Assembly: GCA_947501845.1 (NCBI GenBank)
Contig: CANMXP010000010.1
Location: 62,001 to 126,000 of the forward strand
Origin: an uncultured Flavobacteriaceae bacterium
GTDB lineage: Bacteria > Bacteroidota > Bacteroidia > Flavobacteriales > Flavobacteriaceae
DNA length: 64,000 nt
Reading direction: 5' to 3'
A program made the translations under genes and the position numbers. The notes under the pieces are model-generated. The model searched no databases and was not told where the DNA came from. It saw only the letters and a program-made list of their open reading frames with translations. Shown here one piece after another: positions 37,813 through 45,869 of the stretch. Each line of letters opens with the position of its first letter. Positions within the stretch are counted from its first letter, which is position 1.

Positions 37813-38586
37813 TTATTTTCTAATAATACTAGCTTCTCCTAAAACAATTCCCTTTTTCACATATGGGTTTCCTTTATATTTAACTATAGCCTCTCCATAG
37901 GCTGTTACTTTAAGATTATCTGAAACGTTCAAATCAAATGTTCCTTCACCATAAGCTGTTACTTTAGAGTCTAGATTTTTCACATCAGGCATATCAATTT
38001 TACATTCACCATAACATGTTGTTTTCTGCCTATTTATACTACCAGTATTTACAGACAAACTACTTGAACCATATATAGTAGTATTCAATTGGTTTAAACT
38101 TAAATCATTAAAGTAAACCTGAGATTCTCCGTAAACCTTTAATCTCAATTTGTTTTGTTGCATTGGACTTTGGAATACAAATGTTTCTTCTCCTCTTAGA
38201 GAAAGTTCTTCAATAAACTTATAAGTAATTGTTGCTGTTACTATAGTACCTTTATAGATAGAGCGTTTTCCTTGCCATGATCCAGTTTCAAATTTTTCTG
38301 ATTTTGTGACTGTTTTTGCTCCATCTAAATACATTCTCAAAATTCCATTATTAACTTCAACATTTAATTTTTTATCAGATACTTTATTAGAATCTATGGT
38401 AACCAGTTCTTTTTCACCCTCCACAAAAGTTACTTGTATATGTGGACTAATAATTATTTTGCTGAATGATTCAAGATCAGAGAAAATTGACTGACTAAAT
38501 GCATTTGCTCCAACAAAAGCAACCGCTACAAATAACAATTGCTTTAAATTAGTTTTAATACCTGTTTTAAATGATGTTACTAACAT
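37813..38586 (-). CDS. DUF2807 (head-GIN domain) exported protein
   Basis: A 257-residue protein with an N-terminal signal (hydrophobic stretch LLFVAVAFVGANAFSQ near residues 17-32). The rest is a beta-helix-like domain with repeating short strands: VYGESQVYFNDL, IYGSSSLSVNTG, CYGECKIDMPDV, AYGEGTFDLNVS and AYGEAIVKYKG. The recurring YGE/YGS step is typical of DUF2807 proteins, often annotated as putative auto-transporter adhesins, whose function is not established. It lies between the ATPase and the first permease and is probably a periplasmic or surface accessory of the transporter operon. Confidence 0.82.
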   Translation of the reverse strand: MLVTSFKTGIKTNLKQLLFVAVAFVGANAFSQSIFSDLESFSKIIISPHIQVTFVEGEKELVTIDSNKVSDKKLNVEVNNGILRMYLDGAKTVTKSEKFETGSWQGKRSIYKGTIVTATITYKFIEELSLRGEETFVFQSPMQQNKLRLKVYGESQVYFNDLSLNQLNTTIYGSSSLSVNTGSINRQKTTCYGECKIDMPDVKNLDSKVTAYGEGTFDLNVSDNLKVTAYGEAIVKYKGNPYVKKGIVLGEASIIRK

Positions 38587-38639
38587 GTCTTTGATTTTAC
38601 TGTTCGTTAATAATGATGATATATCTTTTACAGAAGGCC

Positions 38640-39317
38640 TTAAACCAAACTGTTCTCTGCTACTTTTTGTCCGTCTAACATTCTAATAATTCTATGCGTG
38701 AATTTTGCATCATGCTCACTATGTGTTACCATGACTATAGTAGTCCCTTGAGAGTTCAACTCGGTTAACAAATCCATAACTTCATTACCATTACTACTAT
38801 CAAGGTTTCCTGTTGGCTCATCAGCAAGTATGAGTTTAGGATTATTAACTACAGCTCTAGCTACGGCTACACGCTGTTGCTGACCACCTGATAATTGCTG
38901 CGGAAAGTGTTTGCGCCTATGCATGATCTGCATTTTCTCTAAAACTTCTTCCACACGTTTTTTACGCTCTGCTTTTTTTACACCTGTGTAGATGAGAGGT
39001 AATTCTACATTTTCAAACACTGAAAGTTGATCTATCAGATTAAAACTCTGAAATACAAAACCGATATTATGTTTTCTAATGTTAGCACGTTTACGTTCAT
39101 TATAATCAATAACTTCTTCACCATTAAAAATGAAGCTACCACCATCAGAATCATCCAGCATTCCAAGGATGTTTAATAAGGTTGATTTCCCACACCCAGA
39201 AGGTCCCATAATGGCTACAAACTCTCCTTCTTTCACTTCAAAAGATAATTTGTTAAGCGCTATGGTTTGCAATTCATCTGTTTTATAATACTTTTCTAAG
39301 TCTGTAATTTTTATCAT
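38640..39317 (-). CDS. ABC transporter ATP-binding protein, MacB/LolD type (canonical ATPase of the array)
   Basis: A 225-residue ATPase with all key motifs: Walker A GPSGCGKST (38-46), Q-loop Gln90, signature LSGGQQQRVAVARA (142-155), Walker B LILADE (162-167), D-loop NLDS (171-174) and switch His199. It is the likely energy source for the permeases that follow it in the operon. It differs from the second ATPase at 9344-10012, which has a changed D-loop. The gene lies between the adaptor (121-bp gap carrying a repeat) and the DUF2807 gene (53-bp gap). Confidence 0.95.
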   Translation of the reverse strand: MIKITDLEKYYKTDELQTIALNKLSFEVKEGEFVAIMGPSGCGKSTLLNILGMLDDSDGGSFIFNGEEVIDYNERKRANIRKHNIGFVFQSFNLIDQLSVFENVELPLIYTGVKKAERKKRVEEVLEKMQIMHRRKHFPQQLSGGQQQRVAVARAVVNNPKLILADEPTGNLDSSNGNEVMDLLTELNSQGTTIVMVTHSEHDAKFTHRIIRMLDGQKVAENSLV

Positions 39318-39343
39318 TTTGGCTGTTTTATTTTTTTATTGTT

Positions 39344-39422
39344 ATTGCGAACGGAAGTGAAGCAATCTTGTATTTTAGCTCTTTGTTGTTCGAGATTACT
39401 TCGTCCTTCGTCCTCGTAATGA
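39344..39422. repeat. REP/MITE-like inverted repeat inside the operon
   Basis: The left arm at 39344-39368 (ATTGCGAACGGAAGTGAAGCA...) and the right arm at 39392-39422 are imperfect inverted copies of one another: both carry ATT(G/A)CGA, GAAG and (C/T)AATCT in the same order when the right arm is reversed. The element fills the gap between the adaptor and ATPase genes. It resembles palindromic repeats I associate with Flavobacteriia. In RNA it would fold into a stem-loop that could affect stability or relative expression of the operon segments. Confidence 0.55.
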
Positions 39423-39437
39423 TGTTAAATTATATTA

Positions 39438-40685
39438 TTATTTTAAAACTAATTCTTGTTTGTCTCCAAAATTATCATAGCTAGAAGTAATCACTTTATC
39501 TCCAGGAGAAAGCCCTTCTAAAACCTCATAATATTGTGTATTTTTTGTTCCTAATTGAATATCTACTTTATAAGCCAATGTACCGTCTTCATTTAATTTA
39601 AAAATCCAATTCCCTCCTGTTTTTTGAAAAAATCCGCCTTTAGGCACTAAAACAGCTTGTTTTTCCTGACTTAAAGCCAATCGAATTTGTAATGATTGTC
39701 CACGTCTAATACCCTCAACTTTTTTATCAAATAACATATCTACCTGGAATCGGCCATTAGTAACTTGAGTAAACACCTTTTTAATGGTCAACACATAGGT
39801 TTCTCCATTAAATTCAAAAGTACCTTGTTGTCCAGAATAAATTCTGGAAATATAGTGTTCGTCTATATCTGCACGTACTTTAAATCCGCTTAAAACATCA
39901 ATTTGCCCCAAACGTTGCCCTTTAGTTTTAGACTGACCAATTTCGGCATCTAAAGAGGTTAATTGCCCATCTACGGGTGCCCTAACCACTAAATCTCCTA
40001 CTTTTTTGCGCATTAATTTTAAAGCGCTTTGTGTTCTTGAAAAAGAACTTTTTACTTGACTTGCTTCTTGTTTTACTGCTATAGAATCTTCCTTAAGAAT
40101 TTGTTCAGCCAGCTCCATTTGCTGTTTTTGATTATTATAATTGTTTTCAGACTCTTTAAACTCCTGACCACCAATAGCCTTTTGCGAGTACAATTTTTTA
40201 TTTAGCTCGTAAATACGCTCTGCTTCAATTAAGGCGTTTTTCACATCGGTCATTCTAGTTAACTTGTTAATGGTATTTTGTCTCGCAGCATTTTGCGAAA
40301 TTTGCATTTGTGTTAACAGATTATAAACAGATGTTTCTTGATTCACTAGACTTAACTCTAAATCTGTATTAGAAAGACGCAAAATAGGCTCCCCTTGTTT
40401 CATAATAGCACCGTCTTCAACAAATTTCTCATCTACCCGTCCTCCTTCGAGGGCATCTAAATAAATTGTAGTAATAGGCATAACAACTCCTGTAACAGGA
40501 ATATTCTCTTGAAATACACCTTCTTTAATTTCGCTAATAGAAATACGCTCTGTATCTACATTTAACTTCGATTTTCCTCCTGTTGAAACTATTACAAAAA
40601 TGATTAACGATACCAAAAGCAATATTCCAACAGCTATGCTAATTCTCTTTTTACTAAAACGTTTCTTCTCTAATGGGATATCCAT
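39438..40685 (-). CDS. MacA/HlyD-type periplasmic adaptor protein
   Basis: A 415-residue protein when started at ATG 40685. The frame extends upstream to 40832, but that would add 49 residues covering the sigma-54-like element, and the expected adaptor N-terminus (MDIPLEKKRF followed by a membrane anchor at about 15-34) begins at 40685. Then come a beta-barrel/lipoyl region (GRVDEKFVEDGAIMKQGEPILRL), a long helical hairpin with heptad character (about 105-215), the second lipoyl half (VRAPVDGQLTSL) and a C-terminal beta domain. Such adaptors connect an inner-membrane MacB-type permease to a TolC channel. It is the first gene of the operon and the only adaptor gene for eleven permeases. Confidence 0.92.
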   Translation of the reverse strand: MDIPLEKKRFSKKRISIAVGILLLVSLIIFVIVSTGGKSKLNVDTERISISEIKEGVFQENIPVTGVVMPITTIYLDALEGGRVDEKFVEDGAIMKQGEPILRLSNTDLELSLVNQETSVYNLLTQMQISQNAARQNTINKLTRMTDVKNALIEAERIYELNKKLYSQKAIGGQEFKESENNYNNQKQQMELAEQILKEDSIAVKQEASQVKSSFSRTQSALKLMRKKVGDLVVRAPVDGQLTSLDAEIGQSKTKGQRLGQIDVLSGFKVRADIDEHYISRIYSGQQGTFEFNGETYVLTIKKVFTQVTNGRFQVDMLFDKKVEGIRRGQSLQIRLALSQEKQAVLVPKGGFFQKTGGNWIFKLNEDGTLAYKVDIQLGTKNTQYYEVLEGLSPGDKVITSSYDNFGDKQELVLK

Positions 40686-40715
40686 GAATACTATTATATT
40701 TATTAAGTTATGTAT

Positions 40716-40731
40716 AGTTATTACCGTGCCA
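40716..40731 (-). promoter_or_regulatory. Sigma-54-like promoter of the permease operon
   Basis: On the minus strand TGGCAC (40726-40731) matches the sigma-54 -24 element exactly. After five bases comes TAACT (40716-40720), a weak match to the -12 consensus TTGCW. The adaptor ATG lies 30 bp downstream, giving a short leader. The divergent neighbour encodes an NtrC-family activator, which supports the assignment; the weak -12 box lowers it. Confidence 0.55.
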
Positions 40732-40784
40732 CTTTCCAACATACTTAATATCAATATATTATAAAATACAACTATTTTAAAAAT

Positions 40785-40822
40785 GTTCGAAAATGATACA
40801 CTTGCGTTCGATAATAACACAC
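40785..40822. promoter_or_regulatory. Two tandem 17-bp sites, candidate NtrC-type activator binding sites
   Basis: GTTCGAAAATGATACAC (40785-40801) and GTTCGATAATAACACAC (40806-40822) match at 13 of 17 positions and start 21 bp apart, two helical turns. They lie about 55-90 bp upstream of the sigma-54-like -24 box and just before the divergent regulator gene. This is the usual distance for enhancer sites of sigma-54 activators. Binding by the adjacent regulator is inferred. Confidence 0.5.
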
Positions 40823-40888
40823 TTTTTATCAATCACATTTTTGTAGTTTAATAATTTTTAACCAGCCCATTATTATTGTAATATTGTA

Positions 40889-42238
40889 ATGATGTTGTTA
40901 AAAAATGCAAACATATTAATTGTAGATGACGATACCGATGTGCTGACCGCCATGAGGTTACTGTTAAAATCTAAAGCAAATCATGTTGTTACAGAAAAAA
41001 ACCCAAACAATATTGTCTCCTTAATTCAGCAAAATAAATTTGACATTATTATTCTTGACATGAATTTTAACGGTCTTATAAACACTGGCAATGAAGGCCT
41101 TTTTTGGCTTAATAAAATTAAAAGCACCAATACAGACGTTTCAGTTATTTTAATAACAGCCTACGGTGATTTAGATTTAGCTATTAAATCATTAAAACAA
41201 GGGGCTTCAGACTTTTTAGTAAAACCTTGGGAAAACAACAAACTTATTGAAGCCATTGGTGAAGTATTAGATAAAAAAAAATCCAAAACATCTAAAAAGC
41301 AAAATACTTTAATTACAAAAACAGAAATACTTGGCGAAAGCAATGTCATGAAAGATGTTTTCTTTAAAATTAAAAAAATCGCACCTACAGATGCCAATAT
41401 TTTAATTTTAGGTGAAAATGGCACAGGTAAAGACCTCATCGCTAAAGCTATACATGATAATTCGTTACGAAAAAACAAACCCTTTGTAAAAGTAGACGTT
41501 GGTGCTTTAACATCTACTTTATTTGAAAGTGAATTATTTGGTTATAAAAAGGGCGCTTTTACCGATGCTAAAACAGATAGACAAGGGCGATTTGAAGCTG
41601 CTGAAGGCGGTACATTATTTTTAGATGAAATAGGTAATATTAGTTTACAGCAACAGGCACGATTATTAACTGTTATCCAAAATAGACAGGTAACACCTTT
41701 GGGTTCTAATAAAGCTATACCTATAAACATCCGGCTTATCTGTGCGACCAATCTCGATATTAAATTATTGGCAGATGAGGCTAATTTTAGAAAAGATCTA
41801 ATTTACAGAATCAATACGGTTGAAATTGTTATGCCCCCTTTAAGAGACCGGGAAAAAGATGTTATATTGTTAACAAAGTATTTTGTTGGACTCTATGCCG
41901 AAAAATATTTAAAGTCCAGTTTTCAATTGGAGGATGGTTTTATTGAAAAATTAAAAAGCTATTATTTTCCAGGTAATGTTCGTGAACTTCAATACGCCAT
42001 AGAACGTGCTGTGATTATGGCAGAAAACAATATTTTGTATGATACAGACCTTGTTTTTTCTCCCATAGAAAAACAGACAAACAAAATCGACCAAAACGAT
42101 TTAAAGCTTGAAACCATTGAGAAAAATGCTATTTTAAAAGTACTTGAAAAACATGGTGGTAACGTATCGAGATCTGCTAAAGAATTAGGAATAACAAGAA
42201 CTGCCTTGTACAGAAGGTTAAATAAATATGGCTTATAA
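40889..42238 (+). CDS. Sigma-54-dependent response regulator (NtrC family)
   Basis: A 449-residue protein with a receiver domain (acidic pocket IVDDD at 11-15, phosphoacceptor Asp57, Lys112 in FLVKPW), an AAA+ central domain (Walker A GENGTGKD at 175-182, Walker B GTLFLDE at 241-247) and a Fis-type C-terminal helix-turn-helix (GNVSRSAKELGITRTALYRR, about 425-444). The sigma-54 contact loop reads GAFTDA (222-227) instead of the classic GAFTGA. It is transcribed divergently from the permease operon and overlaps the kinase gene by 11 bp. The likely target is the sigma-54-like promoter at 40716-40731. Confidence 0.95.
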   Translation: MMLLKNANILIVDDDTDVLTAMRLLLKSKANHVVTEKNPNNIVSLIQQNKFDIIILDMNFNGLINTGNEGLFWLNKIKSTNTDVSVILITAYGDLDLAIKSLKQGASDFLVKPWENNKLIEAIGEVLDKKKSKTSKKQNTLITKTEILGESNVMKDVFFKIKKIAPTDANILILGENGTGKDLIAKAIHDNSLRKNKPFVKVDVGALTSTLFESELFGYKKGAFTDAKTDRQGRFEAAEGGTLFLDEIGNISLQQQARLLTVIQNRQVTPLGSNKAIPINIRLICATNLDIKLLADEANFRKDLIYRINTVEIVMPPLRDREKDVILLTKYFVGLYAEKYLKSSFQLEDGFIEKLKSYYFPGNVRELQYAIERAVIMAENNILYDTDLVFSPIEKQTNKIDQNDLKLETIEKNAILKVLEKHGGNVSRSAKELGITRTALYRRLNKYGL

Positions 42239-43595
42239 AAAATATAAATTGGCTCTAACAGTTAGAGTCCTTATTTTATTTTTTTCGCTTACTGGATTAG
42301 CGATATTTATTGGCATGCTTGATTTTAAATTGGATGGATCTTATAAAATTCTCATAATTATTCCTTTTATTTTTATAGCGATTTTTAGTTTTCTTAATCT
42401 TTTTAAATTTATCTCCAGCCGATTTCAAGAAATGGATGATTTTTTCGAATCGGTAAAATACCGCGATTTTTCTCGTTGGTACAATGAAAAGTCTGGAGCA
42501 GATGATGTTAGGGAATTGCATAAAGGCTTTAACGAAGTAAACAGAACGGTACTGGAAATAAATAAGGAAAAAGAAACCCAACACCTGTACTTAAAAAAAA
42601 TTTTAGAGCTCATTCAAACAGGAATTGTGGCGTACAATGTAAAGTCTGGTAACATTTTATGGGTTAATGATGCTTTTAAAAAACAGCTAAATATTCCGTC
42701 TTTAAAAAACATTCGGTTTATTGAAAATAGGAAGCCTAAACTTTACGAAACCATTTTTCTAGAACATCATACAACTAATGATACAATTAACATTGAAATT
42801 AATAACGAAAAAACACAGTTCTTAATTGCAAGTTCAATCTTTGAAATAGAAGAGGAGACGTTCAAATTAATCATTCTACAAAATATTGAAGAGACCCTAA
42901 ACAAGAATGAATCTGAAGCCTGGAAAAAATTGCTTAGTGTTATGACTCATGAAATCATGAACTCTATTGCGCCTATTTCTTCATTAGCAGAAACATTACA
43001 ATCTAAAGTAGAATTATCTATCGAAGACTCGAAAAAGAACCCGCTTGATATGAACGATTTAGATATTGGTATTGAGAGTATAAAAAAGAGAAGTGAAGGG
43101 CTTTTAAAATTTGCAAAGACGTATCGCAGTTTGAATAAAATTACCAAACTTAATTTAAGCATTATTTTGGTGAGTGACCTTTTTGGTAATATTAAAACCT
43201 TAATGTTACCTTCTCTCGAAGGAAAAAATATAGCCCTTATTTTCGAAAATGAAAATCCGTCTTTAGAAATTGAAATTGACACATACCTCATCGAACAGGT
43301 GCTTATTAATTTAATCCTTAATGCTGTTGAAGCTTGTAAGGATATTGAAAATCCTAAAATAATTTTAAAAGCTCAAAAGACGATTGAAGGACAACCTGTA
43401 TTGAAAATAATAGACAACGGAAAAGGGATTCCTGATGAAATTATTGAAAATATTTTTGTGCCTTTTTTTACAACTAAAAAAACAGGGAGTGGTATTGGCT
43501 TAAGCTTATGTAAACAGATTATGCTACTTCATAAAGGGAAAATACAGATTAAAAGTATTGAAGATAAAGGCACCTCTGTGAGTCTGGTTTTTTAA
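42228..43595 (+). CDS. Membrane histidine kinase with minimal external loop
   Basis: A 455-residue kinase. Two membrane helices (about 10-30 and 40-60) are separated by only about ten residues, so there is almost no periplasmic sensor domain. A HAMP/PAS-like linker follows (RYNVKSG-type region; [16 protein letters not shown] at 135-150 is PAS-like), then the phosphoacceptor His241 in [11 protein letters not shown], the N-box [11 protein letters not shown]1 DNGKGIP and G2 [10 protein letters not shown]. It would phosphorylate the overlapping upstream regulator. Kinases of this shape often sense through a partner ABC permease in the membrane, which fits the neighbouring array. Confidence 0.92.
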   Translation: MAYKKYKLALTVRVLILFFSLTGLAIFIGMLDFKLDGSYKILIIIPFIFIAIFSFLNLFKFISSRFQEMDDFFESVKYRDFSRWYNEKSGADDVRELHKGFNEVNRTVLEINKEKETQHLYLKKILELIQTGIVAYNVKSGNILWVNDAFKKQLNIPSLKNIRFIENRKPKLYETIFLEHHTTNDTINIEINNEKTQFLIASSIFEIEEETFKLIILQNIEETLNKNESEAWKKLLSVMTHEIMNSIAPISSLAETLQSKVELSIEDSKKNPLDMNDLDIGIESIKKRSEGLLKFAKTYRSLNKITKLNLSIILVSDLFGNIKTLMLPSLEGKNIALIFENENPSLEIEIDTYLIEQVLINLILNAVEACKDIENPKIILKAQKTIEGQPVLKIIDNGKGIPDEIIENIFVPFFTTKKTGSGIGLSLCKQIMLLHKGKIQIKSIEDKGTSVSLVF

Positions 43596-43672
43596 TCTTA
43601 ATTCTATAGAAATGAATAAAAAGTGTTTTAGAGACTGAAAATGTCTCATTGAATGTCGTCTCTGTACAATAC

Positions 43673-43758
43673 ATTTCGATAGCGTGAGGAACGAACGATG
43701 AGAAACCTCATAATAATGAGATTCCTCCTCATCCTTCGTTCGGAATGACAATCGAAAT
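43673..43758. repeat. MITE-like inverted repeat (ATTTCGAT...GAACGAA...GATGAG arms)
   Basis: The left arm begins ATTTCGATAGCGTGAGGAAC and contains GAACGA and GATGAG. The right arm, read on the other strand, begins ATTTCGATTGTCATTCC and contains GAACGAAG and GATGAG. The arms enclose a central CCTCAT/ATGAG inverted pair, so the element can fold over most of its 86 bp. Its GTCATTCCGAACGAAG section resembles a palindromic repeat I recall as common in Bacteroidota genomes. No coding content was seen. Confidence 0.55.
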
Positions 43759-43831
43759 TTTTATTTATCTGATAATTAATATTTTACTAGCTATATTATG
43801 TCGAACTTACGTTATTTAGTTAAGAGATAAA

Positions 43832-43905
43832 TGTCAGTCAGGAGCGCAGTCGAAGACAATATAAAGTCTTAGTTTTTAAAGCATTCGACTGTGCTCAATG
43901 TAACA
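43832..43905. repeat. Inverted repeat with GAGCGCAGTCGAA arms
   Basis: GAGCGCAGTCGAA at 43842-43854 and TTCGACTGTGCTC at 43884-43896 pair at 12 of 13 positions. Flanking bases (TGTCAGTCAG... and ...AATGTAACA) extend the similarity outward. The same core, with one change, is found at 904-916 near the start of the window, so this is a dispersed repeat with a paired form here. Confidence 0.55.
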
Positions 43906-44025
43906 AAACAGAGCAAACTACCTTAACTTAAGGACATTGAACCCACATTTTCCAGATGCATAAGCGACCACTCCAACAGACACTGAAGTGTTTTTAGGCC
44001 TCTTTTTTTTCCTAGCAAATAAAAT

Positions 44026-45600
44026 TTATTTGAGTTCGATTTTTTGAGTTTTCTTATAATCTTTGCCTCTAATAGTTTCAAATTTTGCGATCATCTCCTG
44101 AAGCTTTTCTTTATTAGTTTCGGCCAAGTTATGCTGTTGAGAAACATCCTCTTTTAAATTATACAACTGAAAATCTTTAGAATTTCCTATTTCAATTTGT
44201 ACATCTTCTAAAACAGTTGGTCCTTCGTAAGGAGGAATCATAACCCAATCTCCTTCCTTATAAGCAGTTCTTGAAGTAGCTTCAATCACCAAGCTTTCTC
44301 GTCCCTTTTGAGATTTCCCCATGAAAACATCTAATAATTCTTGACTATCGTCTACCTTAATATCACTTCCTACTAACTTAGAAATGGATGACAATAAATC
44401 TAATTGACAAACCAAAGCGTTTGAAACCACAGGTTGAATCGTTCCTTTCCAATAAGTAAAAAACGGCATACGGGTTCCAGCTTCAAACAAGCTATATTTT
44501 CCACCTCTTAACTTTCCTCCTGGTGTATGTTTTCCAATTTTAGTATCGGCATCATCAAAGTAACCATCATTTAAAACAGGGCCGTTATCACTAGTAAATA
44601 CAATAAGTGTGTTTTCTAATAAACCTTCTGTTTCTAATGTTTTTATAAACTCACCAATACACCAGTCTGCCTCAACGATAACATCTCCTCTTGGCCCTAA
44701 ACCAGAAGCTCCAACAAATCTTGGATGAGGCGTTCTAGGTACATGGGGTTGCTGCATAGCATAGTAAAGAAAGAATGGTTCGTTTTTATGCTTTTTAACA
44801 TAATCTTGAGCGCCTTTTAAAAAGTGATCTGCCATGTCTTCATCTTTCCATTTCGCTTTCTCTCCACCTTTCATATAACCAATACGTGGTATCCCGTTTA
44901 CTATCGTATTATTATGTCCGTGGTGCCATTTCATTTTAGTCAAGTCTGGATTGTCTTTACCTGTAGGTTGTCCCGCAAAATTTTCCTTATAGTTAATTTC
45001 AATAGGGTCATTAGGATCTAAACCAACAACATCACCATTTTCAATATAAACAGTAGGAACCCTGTCTTGGGTTGCGGCCATGATATATGAATAATCAAAC
45101 CCTATTTCGTTTGGCCCTGGACTTACGTGCTCATTCCAGTTTACATGTCCTGTTCCTAATCCAAGATGCCACTTTCCAACAATTCCTGTGTGGTAGCCCT
45201 TTGTCTTAAGCATTTTAGGAATGGTCATTTGATCTGTAGAAATGATTAAAGGTGCCGTTCCTGGTAAAATTTTAGCATTTTTCTCTCTCCAAGGGTATAC
45301 GCCTGTTAACAAAGCATATCTACTGGGTGTACAAGTTGCAGAAGAGGCAAAACCGTTAGTAAAACGAACACCACTATTTGCTAGCTTATCTAAATTAGGT
45401 GTTTTAATTTCTGTAGCCCCGTTAAACCCGACATCTCCATAGCCTAAATCGTCTACATATATAACAACAATATTTGGCTTTGTTGTTTTACTGTCTTCAA
45501 CCTTGGCGGTTTCGAGTGTTGGTGAGGCTTTTTTTTCTTTACAATTGATACTAATAATAAGTACCAGCGCAAGCAAAATAAGAGGCTTAATTCTTTTCAT
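44026..45600 (-). CDS. Lipoprotein sulfatase (arylsulfatase family, S1 type)
   Basis: A 524-residue protein with a lipoprotein signal (lipobox ending ISINC, Cys20), so it is probably anchored to a membrane facing the periplasm or the outside. The metal site starts at VDDLGYGD (49-56). The sulfatase signature CTPSR (90-94) carries Cys90, the residue converted to formylglycine by a maturation enzyme not present in the window. GKWHLG and the VFTSDNGP block also fit. Marine Flavobacteriia use such enzymes to strip sulfate from algal polysaccharides, but no polysaccharide-utilisation partners (SusCD, glycoside hydrolases) are adjacent, so the substrate is open. Confidence 0.93.
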   Translation of the reverse strand: MKRIKPLILLALVLIISINCKEKKASPTLETAKVEDSKTTKPNIVVIYVDDLGYGDVGFNGATEIKTPNLDKLANSGVRFTNGFASSATCTPSRYALLTGVYPWREKNAKILPGTAPLIISTDQMTIPKMLKTKGYHTGIVGKWHLGLGTGHVNWNEHVSPGPNEIGFDYSYIMAATQDRVPTVYIENGDVVGLDPNDPIEINYKENFAGQPTGKDNPDLTKMKWHHGHNNTIVNGIPRIGYMKGGEKAKWKDEDMADHFLKGAQDYVKKHKNEPFFLYYAMQQPHVPRTPHPRFVGASGLGPRGDVIVEADWCIGEFIKTLETEGLLENTLIVFTSDNGPVLNDGYFDDADTKIGKHTPGGKLRGGKYSLFEAGTRMPFFTYWKGTIQPVVSNALVCQLDLLSSISKLVGSDIKVDDSQELLDVFMGKSQKGRESLVIEATSRTAYKEGDWVMIPPYEGPTVLEDVQIEIGNSKDFQLYNLKEDVSQQHNLAETNKEKLQEMIAKFETIRGKDYKKTQKIELK

Positions 45601-45869
45601 ATTTTAATTGTTTAATCTTTTATAAGCTCAACTGCTTTATTTATATTCTGCATAAAGTTAGGTGTTTTCATATTAAGACTCAAATACCATTTTTGATATT
45701 ATGAAAATTTATAGATTTTAATCTAAAGCATGATATTTTATCTAAAATAATATAAGGAGTCATTTTTGTTAATCTCACTTGAAAATAAGGTGAAAAGATT
45801 GTGAATAAAAAATCATAAACCAACCGACCACAGTAACAAACTTTATTAACTTGTGGCAGTAAACAAGAG

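Larger units (their letters stand above)
43596..44025. other. Intergenic region with two inverted-repeat elements between convergent genes
   Basis: This 430-bp region separates the kinase gene from the convergent sulfatase gene. No gene was recognised. It contains two separate inverted-repeat elements, listed at 43673-43758 and 43832-43905. Either could act as a terminator-like structure in RNA, but neither has a clean T-run. Confidence 0.6.

Noticed and set aside
40686-40832. A 49-residue N-terminal extension of the adaptor
   Set aside because: It would cover the sigma-54-like promoter, and the normal adaptor N-terminus with membrane anchor starts at ATG 40685.
45829-45857. CCACA...TGTGG as an operator or control site for the methyltransferase
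   Set aside because: Only five base pairs match across a long spacer; this is expected by chance in AT-rich DNA.
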